Source of the DNA: Methanobacteriota archaeon
GTDB lineage: Archaea > Halobacteriota > Methanosarcinia > Methanosarcinales > Methanoperedenaceae
Assembly (NCBI GenBank): GCA_018899795.1
Contig: JAHIHJ010000071.1
Location: forward strand, 1-11,216
Direction of reading: 5' to 3'
Length of the DNA stretch: 11,216 nt
Shown here: positions 6,425 through 11,216 of the stretch, piece after piece
Numbering within the stretch: the stretch's first letter is position 1
Layout of the letters: each line of letters begins with the position of its first letter
The notes under the pieces: model-generated
The model's database searches: none
What the model saw: the letters and a program-made list of their open reading frames with translations, nothing else
Told to the model about the DNA's origin: nothing
Translations under genes and position numbers: made by a program

Positions 6425-7282
6425 TCACAGAGAACGGGCGCTTGCAGCCAAAAAATCGCGCACAAGCTTTGCGCCAAGAAGAGCGGTCCCGCCTGAATCA
6501 TACTCCGGCGCTATTTCGACAAGGTCAAAACCCACTATCTGAGGCGCAAGACTGGAGATCACTTCCCTGACGTCGCGCGGCGTTATTCCATAGGGTTCAG
6601 GTGTACCAAGAGCAGGGGCATAAGCAGGGTCGATGGCGTCCATATCCACTGAGAGGTAGATCGGACCCCTGATATCTTTTCGAATATCCTCGATCACGCT
6701 TTTTATTCCCTTTGAAATGACATCTTCAGCAGAGAACACTTTGATATTGTTTTCCCTGACATATTCGTATTCTTCACGATCGCCGCTCCGGATGCCCACT
6801 GATGCATATTTTCGGGTAATGCTCTCGATCACATGCCTTGAGATGCATGCATGGCTGTTCTTCTCGCCCCCGAATTCCTCCCTCATGTCCATATGCGCGT
6901 CAAGCACAACGAAACCAATATCAGGATATTTATTTTTACATGCGTTTACAAAAGGGAACGTCAGGGAATGTTCCCCGCCCAGCATGATGGTGATCTTTCC
7001 GTCCCTGACATATTTTTCAGCGACAGGCGTTATCATTTCAAGCGTCTCATCTATGGTTGCGGCAACCTCAAGGTCTCCTGCATCGTGGATCAGGACGTCA
7101 GAAAGATCGACATCGAAAAAGCTGCTGTATGTTTCAAAATTGTAAGAAGCAACTCTCATCTCCTGCGGAGCGAGCCTGCTTCCAAGCCTGAAGCTTGAGG
7201 TGCCGTCAAATGGCACCCCGCATATCACATATCTGGCTTTATTATAATCAGAGTTCGCGTCTGCAAAAAGAGTGTTATGCAT
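6425..7282 (-). CDS. speB: agmatinase (ureohydrolase family)
   Basis: A 285-residue cytoplasmic enzyme of the arginase/agmatinase family, expected to hydrolyse agmatine to putrescine and urea with two Mn2+ ions. All metal motifs are present: GGEHS (H105), DAHMD (D128, H130, D132) and SVDMDAIDP (D213, D215). The N-terminal VPFDGTSSFRLGSR is typical of agmatinases. The length is normal. The ATG directly abuts the aIF5A stop (TAGATG) with no clear ribosome site, so it is probably translated by re-initiation after aIF5A. That linkage fits its role: polyamine chemistry is needed for hypusine on aIF5A, and in haloarchaea an agmatinase-like enzyme has been proposed to act on agmatinylated aIF5A itself. 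Which substrate is used here cannot be read from sequence. No clear T-tract terminator follows. Confidence 0.93.
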   Translation of the reverse strand: MHNTLFADANSDYNKARYVICGVPFDGTSSFRLGSRLAPQEMRVASYNFETYSSFFDVDLSDVLIHDAGDLEVAATIDETLEMITPVAEKYVRDGKITIMLGGEHSLTFPFVNACKNKYPDIGFVVLDAHMDMREEFGGEKNSHACISRHVIESITRKYASVGIRSGDREEYEYVRENNIKVFSAEDVISKGIKSVIEDIRKDIRGPIYLSVDMDAIDPAYAPALGTPEPYGITPRDVREVISSLAPQIVGFDLVEIAPEYDSGGTALLGAKLVRDFLAASARSL

Positions 7283-7669
7283 CTATATACGCATATCGAT
7301 TTTCATTTTTCCCATCGAGATCAGATAGGAAATATCTTTGCCAGCCTCGACTTTTCCTTTAAGTTCTTCGGGGATCTTAATTTCAAGCGTGGAATAGTCT
7401 GAATTGTCCATTATCTGGGCTACGTCGCCCTTGATCGATAAGACCTGCCCGTTTTTCCGATCTACGATGGGGACATAGGTCTTTTCAGTAACCGGGGCAA
7501 TTATCGACCGTTTTGTGCCGTCAAAAATGCCAATAGCATCGATCCTGGATTTTGCAGAGCCGTGTTTCCCTGTCTTTGAGTGTGTCATGCTCTTGATAAC
7601 GCAGGGCTCGTCATCGATAAGAATATACCTTCCTTCTTTTAATGAGCGTATTTCAACTTGTTCCTTCAT
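7283..7669 (-). CDS. translation factor aIF5A (hypusine-containing)
   Basis: A 128-residue homologue of eukaryotic eIF5A and bacterial EF-P, which binds stalled ribosomes and promotes peptide bonds at difficult sequences. The hypusination loop is intact: SKTGKHGSAK at residues 31-40, with K35 as the lysine modified to deoxyhypusine/hypusine. The N-terminal SH3-like and C-terminal OB-like halves have normal length (archaeal members are about 130 residues). The ATG at 7669 has AGGAGA about 8 bases ahead and a TATA box near 7705. Agmatinase starts on the very next base after its TAG stop. Archease lies 59 bases upstream without an obvious terminator between, so all three may also share a transcript. 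Deoxyhypusine synthase is not in the window. Confidence 0.96.
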   Translation of the reverse strand: MKEQVEIRSLKEGRYILIDDEPCVIKSMTHSKTGKHGSAKSRIDAIGIFDGTKRSIIAPVTEKTYVPIVDRKNGQVLSIKGDVAQIMDNSDYSTLEIKIPEELKGKVEAGKDISYLISMGKMKIDMRI

Positions 7670-7699
7670 TATAATTCTCCTGCCTTCAAGATACCTTCT

Positions 7700-7710
7700 A
7701 ATATAATAAA
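7700..7710 (-). promoter_or_regulatory. TATA box of the aIF5A-agmatinase pair
   Basis: On the minus strand TTTATTATATT lies about 36 bases before the aIF5A ATG, predicting a short leader of about 10 bases that would contain most or all of the AGGAGA ribosome site. Spacing is reasonable but the gap is AT-rich. Confidence 0.45.
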
Positions 7711-7728
7711 TATGCCGATGAATTGATA

Positions 7729-8154
7729 TCAGATATCCAGAACGACCCTTGCAGTCCAGATATCTTCTGTTTTTTTGACCTCAAGCAGGTGGTATGTTAC
7801 AGCCTTGACATCAGACCTTAGACTGTGCTTTCCACGGTCTATCTTTTCACCCTTTGCCGCGGCTTTCAATACATATATTTCGTTCTTCCTGATGCTTACA
7901 TCAAATACGCTGAAAAGGAGGGATTCGGAATCTTTAAGGAACACAAGTTCAGAGAGCCAGTCAATGAGCAGACCATCCACAGTTTCATTTTCTATCACGA
8001 TTTTCCGTGTTAGAACTGGCTTCACTGTTTTGGTGTCAGTCATCACCTCGAAGGTGGCGGTCGCAGCGTCCCTGAAAAGTTCTTCCAGCGTGGTGCCCGC
8101 GGTTTCAAAAGCAGCGTCTGCGCATGCAATATCTTCGAGATATCGATAGGACAT
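7729..8154 (-). CDS. archease (RtcB tRNA ligase activator)
   Basis: A 141-residue archease. Family members activate the RNA ligase RtcB in tRNA splicing, helping it guanylylate and turn over. Recognisable blocks are YRYLEDIACADAAFE at residues 3-17, TTLEELFRDAATATFEVMTD, a LLIDWLSEL helix, and the C-terminal DVKAVTYHLLEV ending in VVLDI. The length is normal. The usual N-terminal H-T-A-D block is here I-A-C-A-D with two extra residues, so the acidic residue is kept but the histidine is not in its usual place; this may be a lineage variant. No rtcB is in the window. The ATG has no clear ribosome site; CTAAATAG at about 8178-8185 (minus strand) could be a TATA box giving a nearly leaderless message. 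It is divergent from the CBS gene. Confidence 0.9.
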   Translation of the reverse strand: MSYRYLEDIACADAAFETAGTTLEELFRDAATATFEVMTDTKTVKPVLTRKIVIENETVDGLLIDWLSELVFLKDSESLLFSVFDVSIRKNEIYVLKAAAKGEKIDRGKHSLRSDVKAVTYHLLEVKKTEDIWTARVVLDI

Positions 8155-8214
8155 AAGATACCATATATACCAGACCCTATTTAGCCTGATGCGTTTTTGC
8201 TAACATAATTATTA

Positions 8215-8232
8215 TTAATCATTAGCGATTAA
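8215..8232. promoter_or_regulatory. inverted repeat upstream of the CBS gene, candidate operator
   Basis: TTAATC (8215-8220) and GATTAA (8227-8232) form a perfect 6-base inverted repeat with a 6-base spacer. It lies in the divergent gap between archease and the CBS gene and overlaps the edge of the CBS TATA box. The sequence is AT-rich, so chance is possible. Confidence 0.35.
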
Positions 8233-8240
8233 ATATTTAA
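8229..8240 (+). promoter_or_regulatory. TATA box of the CBS-domain gene
   Basis: TTAAATATTTAA, itself a palindrome, lies about 43 bases before the ATG at 8277. It predicts a leader of about 17 bases containing the GGAGGAG ribosome site at 8264-8270. Confidence 0.5.
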
Positions 8241-8276
8241 CTGAGCAAACCATACATTATAATGGAGGAGAAAAAC

Positions 8277-8693
8277 ATGAATAGATTTGAAAATAGGCTT
8301 TTAAGAGACATAATGACAAGGGGAGTTGTCACAGTGCCTGTTACGGCAAAGGTAAGAGAGATAGCATCATTGCTGAGCAAACAGGGATTATCAGGAGTCG
8401 CCGTAATCGGCAACGACGGCGTTGCAGTTGGCGTGATCTCTGATATGGACATCCTTAAAGTGATAGGTAAAGAGAACTGGGAAAATACTACTGCAGAGTC
8501 CATAATGACATCCAACATACAGATGATAAGACCCATGTGCACGCTTGGCGAAGCGGCGAAAATAATGAGAGAAAAATCAATCCACAGGCTGCTTGTTTTC
8601 TCAGAGCGAGGTGTGGGAGCATCACACAGACCCATCGGAATATTGAGTGCAAGTGATATTGTAAGAGAAGCTGCAAGAGAGGTTACTAACTAA
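8277..8693 (+). CDS. two-CBS-domain protein
   Basis: A 138-residue cytoplasmic protein made of little more than two CBS domains: residues about 10-65 (DIMTRGVVTVPVTAKV to VISDMDILKVI) and 74-132 (ESIMTSNIQMIRPMCTL to GILSASDIVREA). Such pairs form a Bateman module that binds adenine nucleotides or related ligands. No effector domain is attached, so what it regulates is unknown. I chose the ATG at 8277 over an in-frame ATG at 8262 because GGAGGAG (8264-8270) is an ideal ribosome site for the former and overlaps the latter. It has its own TATA box and T-tract terminator, so it is monocistronic. Its last seven codons plus stop are repeated in frame 33 bases downstream. A stand-alone CBS pair gives no pathway by itself. 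Confidence 0.9.
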   Translation: MNRFENRLLRDIMTRGVVTVPVTAKVREIASLLSKQGLSGVAVIGNDGVAVGVISDMDILKVIGKENWENTTAESIMTSNIQMIRPMCTLGEAAKIMREKSIHRLLVFSERGVGASHRPIGILSASDIVREAAREVTN

Positions 8694-8726
8694 GAACTTT
8701 TAGCTGCAAGAGAGGTTACGAACTAA
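8669..8726 (+). repeat. tandem duplication of the CBS gene 3' end
   Basis: Bases 8669-8693 and 8702-8726 match at 24 of 25 positions, offset by 33. The copy begins agctgcaagagaggtta and ends with the stop TAA. The single difference (ACT versus ACG, both Thr) is silent, and the 33-base offset keeps the reading frame. Read-through of the first stop would add ELLAAREVTN and stop at the second TAA. Confidence 0.85.
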
Positions 8727-8739
8727 CCACTTATCTGTC

Positions 8740-8746
8740 TTTTTTT
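8740..8746 (+). terminator. T-tract terminator of the CBS gene
   Basis: A T7 run within TGTCTTTTTTTCC lies 47 bases past the CBS stop and before the PHA operon promoter. It matches the usual archaeal T-rich termination signal. Confidence 0.55.
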
Positions 8747-8800
8747 CCAACGATCCCGGGCGGATTATAAAATAGTAATACTTAGGCCTGCAATTAGTCG

Positions 8801-8814
8801 CAAAAATTTATATA
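8801..8814 (+). promoter_or_regulatory. promoter of the PHA operon
   Basis: CAAAAA (8801-8806, B-recognition-like purine tract) is followed by TTTATATA (8807-8814), a strong archaeal TATA box. Transcription would start near 8835, inside a 12-base perfect palindrome TTATAATTATAA (8830-8841), and give a leader of about 22 bases with GGGGTGA at 8845-8851. A second TATA-like string is at 8764-8773. Confidence 0.6.
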
Positions 8815-8856
8815 CCTGTGTGATTATTATTATAATTATAAAACGGGGTGAATATT

Positions 8857-9348
8857 ATGGTAAAGAAAGAGAAAGATAAAACCAAACTTAACGTTGTCGA
8901 ACAGTCAAAAGATATTTCTAATGTATGGGCTGAGAACTACACCGGGTTTCTAAAGATGTATAGTGATTCCCGGATGAAGTTATGCAAACCCTGGATCGAG
9001 TCCATGGTAGAACTCTCAGATAAAGCCAGTGATATATCTCAGGGGGCTGTTCCGGAAAAGTATAAGGAATTCTATTCTATGTGGGTGAAGACATACCAGG
9101 ATAATTACAGCAAAATTGTGGATGAACAGTCCATGAAACCATCAAAAGAGACGTTCGAAAATTTCACACAGGGCGTAAATATCTATCTGAACATGTACAG
9201 GTCATGGATATCTGCGCTTGAAAAAATGTCTGAAAAGAGCAAAGAACTCTCAAACGTCTCGGCAGACCCTGAAGCTTATAAGGAATTCTGCGATCTCTGG
9301 TCAAAGATGTGGACGAAGTCGACATTCGGTGCAGAAAGCCGGGTTTAA
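8857..9348 (+). CDS. PhaE/phasin-like helical protein of the PHA operon
   Basis: A 163-residue soluble, mostly helical protein with no signal peptide and a charged lysine-rich start. It contains two copies of a helical unit: W46 ... PEKYKEFYSMWVKTY (residues 66-80) and W117 ... PEAYKEFCDLWSKMW (residues 138-152). The same unit appears once in the next gene, PhaE, so the two are paralogous, but this one lacks the conserved C-terminal block of PhaE. As first gene of a PHA operon it may be a second synthase subunit or a granule-coating phasin; sequence alone does not decide. The ATG at 8857 is chosen over a GTG at 8848 because GGGGTGA at 8845-8851 is its ribosome site. Its TAA is followed after one base by the phaE ATG. 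Confidence 0.75.
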   Translation: MVKKEKDKTKLNVVEQSKDISNVWAENYTGFLKMYSDSRMKLCKPWIESMVELSDKASDISQGAVPEKYKEFYSMWVKTYQDNYSKIVDEQSMKPSKETFENFTQGVNIYLNMYRSWISALEKMSEKSKELSNVSADPEAYKEFCDLWSKMWTKSTFGAESRV

Positions 9349-9349
9349 G

Positions 9350-9811
9350 ATGGAATATCCCAATTTTGATTCCAGGGAGAAATATGAACGGGGGATGAAG
9401 GGTTTCTCGCTCTTTATCGATCTTTATGCGACATGGATGGATTCAGTATCGGATTTCAATACTTTATCCATGGAAGCCATGAACAAGATGCAGGATAAGA
9501 CTGTCGACTTGAAGAGCGAAACAGGTCCTGAGAGGTCGAAAGAACTGTACAATGTCTGGATAGAAACATACAGCGGGATATTCAATGAATTCCTGAAGTC
9601 TGAGCATTTTGCATCAGATATTGGAAAATTCATGTCTATCTTTGCGGATGTCCAGAAGTACAACAGGGACGTGGTTGAGGAGAACCTGCTCGTCCCTTCT
9701 AACCTTCCCACAAAGACCGACATCGATGAAATAAATAAAGAATTGTATAATCTCCGGAAAAAAGTCAAGGAATTATCCCAGAAACTTGGCGAACATCCTG
9801 AACACAAATGA
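9350..9811 (+). CDS. phaE: PHA synthase subunit PhaE (class III)
   Basis: A 153-residue cytoplasmic subunit that partners PhaC in class III PHA synthases and is required for activity. The most diagnostic part is the C terminus: VPSNLPTKTDIDEI (residues 115-128), then a heptad-like helix ELYNLRKKVKELSQKL (131-146), matching the N-x-P-(T/S)-(R/K)-x-(D/E)-(I/V/L)-D block and coiled-coil end of PhaE. The N-terminal part carries one helical unit with W29 and PERSKELYNVWIETY (60-74), shared with the preceding protein. It is much shorter than bacterial PhaE (about 350 residues) but similar to short archaeal forms. The ATG at 9350 follows the upstream stop by one base, with no good ribosome site, so re-initiation is likely. 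An in-frame ATG at 9218 would overlap the previous gene and is rejected. Confidence 0.85.
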   Translation: MEYPNFDSREKYERGMKGFSLFIDLYATWMDSVSDFNTLSMEAMNKMQDKTVDLKSETGPERSKELYNVWIETYSGIFNEFLKSEHFASDIGKFMSIFADVQKYNRDVVEENLLVPSNLPTKTDIDEINKELYNLRKKVKELSQKLGEHPEHK

Positions 9812-9818
9812 GGGCTCT

Positions 9819-10982
9819 ATGAACCAGTTATGGCTCACAAACGAGGTTCTTTCATGGCATAATTATGCCGTTGAAAATGCTATCAAGTTCACGAATAACC
9901 TTGATCGGTCCATGAAACCCCAGGATTTCTCAGTCGGCACGACCCCGCACAGCATAGCCTACAGCGAAGACAAGATGAAACTTCTCCATTATGAACCGAC
10001 AACAGGGACGAAATATCCAGTCCCCATACTCATAGTATATGCGCTCGTGAACAGGTTCTATATCCTTGATCTCCAACCCGATAAAAGCATAATAAAATAT
10101 CTTCTTGACCAGGGTTATGATGTATATGCCATAGACTGGGGATATCCAAGCGGCATGGACAGGTATCTCACATTGGACGATTATGTGAACGGGTATCTGA
10201 ATAATGCAGTTGAGCATATCAGGAAGAATTCAGGATTTGATAAGATAACGCTTATGGGAGTGTGCCAGGGTGGAACGTTTTCCCTGATGTATTCTTCGCT
10301 ATACCCCGAAAAGGTGAAAAATCTCATCACGTTCGTAGCTCCCCTGAATTTTGATACGGATAAAGCGCTGCTTCACATATGGGCAAAGAAGATCGATGTG
10401 GATAAGATAGTGGACTGCTATGGGATAATCCCGGGGGATATCCTGAATTCCGGATTCCTGCTCCTTGACCCGTTCAGGCTGATGATCGATAAATATGTGG
10501 GTCTGTTTGACAGGATGCAGTGCGAACCTGAAGATTCGGCATGCTCACTTCGCAATGAAGAGACCTTGAAGAATTTCATGCGGATGGAAAAATGGATATT
10601 TGACAGTCCTGGTCAGGCTGGCGAGGCGTTCAGGCAGTTCATTAAAGACTGCTACCAGAAAAATCTCCTTATCCAGAACAAAATGGAGATAGGCGGCAAG
10701 AGGATAGATCTTAAGAACGTGACAATGCCGCTGCTCAATGTCATGGCGCAGTTCGATCATCTTGTGCCTAACGATGCAAGCCGCCCGATAGCAGATGCGG
10801 TCGCCAGTACTGAAAAGGAGACGCTTGTGTTCCCTACAGGACATATTGGCATGTTCGTGGGCTCAAAATCGCAGGGCGAGGTGTGTCCAAAGATCGCTGG
10901 ATGGTTAAAGAACAGGTCGCTTCCTGAAAACGCAGGGAGCCCGGGCAAACACAATAATATATCTAAGACTGGAGCTGGTTAA
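9819..10982 (+). CDS. phaC: PHA synthase PhaC (class III)
   Basis: A 387-residue alpha/beta-hydrolase that polymerises (R)-3-hydroxyacyl-CoA into polyhydroxyalkanoate on intracellular granules. The nucleophile lies in the lipase-like box GVCQGG (C149). The acid is D313 in QFDHLVP and the base H342 in GHIG, so the triad is complete. YAIDWGYPSG (103-112) is the conserved PhaC DWG-P block. The size is in the class III range (about 355) rather than class I (about 590), and phaE is adjacent. A polar tail of about 20 residues follows the core. I chose the ATG at 9819 because GAGGG (9810-9814) precedes it and overlaps the phaE stop; an upstream in-frame TTG at 9786 lies inside phaE. The SDR gene begins 3 bases after the stop. 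Confidence 0.95.
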   Translation: MNQLWLTNEVLSWHNYAVENAIKFTNNLDRSMKPQDFSVGTTPHSIAYSEDKMKLLHYEPTTGTKYPVPILIVYALVNRFYILDLQPDKSIIKYLLDQGYDVYAIDWGYPSGMDRYLTLDDYVNGYLNNAVEHIRKNSGFDKITLMGVCQGGTFSLMYSSLYPEKVKNLITFVAPLNFDTDKALLHIWAKKIDVDKIVDCYGIIPGDILNSGFLLLDPFRLMIDKYVGLFDRMQCEPEDSACSLRNEETLKNFMRMEKWIFDSPGQAGEAFRQFIKDCYQKNLLIQNKMEIGGKRIDLKNVTMPLLNVMAQFDHLVPNDASRPIADAVASTEKETLVFPTGHIGMFVGSKSQGEVCPKIAGWLKNRSLPENAGSPGKHNNISKTGAG

Positions 10983-10985
10983 CAG

Positions 10986-11216
10986 ATGAGGGTCAAAGAC
11001 AAAGTAACTATTATCACAGGCGCAGGAAGCGGTATTGGCAGAGGGACGGCGCTGCTGTTCGGCAGGGAAGGGGCAAAAGTAGTTGTAGCGGATGTGAATG
11101 AGAAAGGGGGGGAGGAAACTGCAAACGAGATCAGGCAGAACGGGGGCGAGGCGTTCTTTGCCAGGCTTGACGTTTCCAACAGGGAACAGGTAAAAAATGT
11201 CGTTCAGGAAACGATC
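10986..11216 (+). CDS. SDR oxidoreductase, PhaB/FabG-like (3' end outside window)
   Basis: The first 77 residues of a short-chain dehydrogenase/reductase of about 245-260 residues; the catalytic Ser-Tyr-Lys is beyond the window. Seen are the cofactor motif TGAGSGIG (residues 11-18), a second strand ending VVVADVN with D36, and the LDVSN adenine-pocket block (D62). In the PHA operon it most likely supplies 3-hydroxyacyl-CoA by reducing 3-oxoacyl-CoA, the PhaB role. An Asp at the end of the second strand usually favours NAD(H), whereas typical PhaB uses NADPH, so cofactor or direction may differ. GGAG at 10971-10974 is about 11 bases before the ATG, and the gene lies 3 bases past phaC. FabG or another SDR function is possible. 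Confidence 0.88.
   Translation, partial: MRVKDKVTIITGAGSGIGRGTALLFGREGAKVVVADVNEKGGEETANEIRQNGGEAFFARLDVSNREQVKNVVQETI

Noticed and set aside
8669..8726. Repeat as a CRISPR array or mobile-element footprint
   Set aside because: Only two adjacent copies exist, one is coding, and there is no spacer series, transposase or terminal inverted repeat.
8848..8856. GTG start for the first PHA-operon gene
   Set aside because: The GTG is part of the GGGGTGA ribosome site that serves the ATG at 8857.
9218..9349. Longer N terminus for PhaE from an upstream ATG
   Set aside because: It would overlap the preceding gene by 131 bases in another frame. The ATG at 9350 directly follows that gene's stop.
9786..9818. 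TTG start for PhaC
   Set aside because: It lies inside phaE. The ATG at 9819 has a well-placed GAGGG.

Overview
The window looks like a chromosomal segment of an anaerobic, cytochrome-rich euryarchaeon. Archaeal markers are a HMf-type histone, a hypusine-bearing translation factor aIF5A, an archease, TATA-box promoters and T-tract terminators. A CcmF-type cytochrome c maturation operon combined with a polyhydroxyalkanoate (PHA) synthase operon in such a genome best fits the ANME-2d / 'Candidatus Methanoperedens' group of Methanosarcinales. That placement is inference from gene content; no 16S rRNA or other taxonomic marker lies in the window.

Region 1 (about 1-5997, minus strand) is one long operon for extracytoplasmic thiol and heme chemistry. 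In transcription order it holds a thioredoxin-fold lipoprotein, a PCYCGC-motif protein, CcdA, a NapH-like membrane iron-sulfur protein, a membrane-anchored thioredoxin and CcmF, which is cut by the window start. Most junctions are within 12 bases or overlapping. The exception is a 109-base gap before the second thioredoxin. Together the proteins would keep apocytochrome CXXCH cysteines reduced and attach heme outside the membrane. The PCYCGC protein stands where a CcmH-type thiol reductase would be expected, and the iron-sulfur protein is an unusual neighbour that may feed electrons in.

Region 2 (about 6027-8186, minus strand) is housekeeping: archease, aIF5A, an agmatinase that starts on the base after the aIF5A stop, and a separately promoted histone with its own T-tract terminator. 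aIF5A and agmatinase belong together because aIF5A must be modified to hypusine using polyamine chemistry.

Region 3 (about 8215-8746, plus strand) is a monocistronic two-CBS-domain protein. Its last codons and stop are tandemly duplicated just downstream.

Region 4 (about 8801-11216, plus strand) is a PHA operon: a PhaE/phasin-like helical protein, PhaE, PhaC (class III, Cys-Asp-His triad intact) and the start of an SDR reductase (PhaB/FabG-like). The two PhaE-like genes share a repeated helical unit. No rRNA, tRNA, CRISPR array or insertion sequence was recognised. No stretch over 300 bases lacks a gene; the longest gap is the 163 bases between the CBS gene and the PHA operon.
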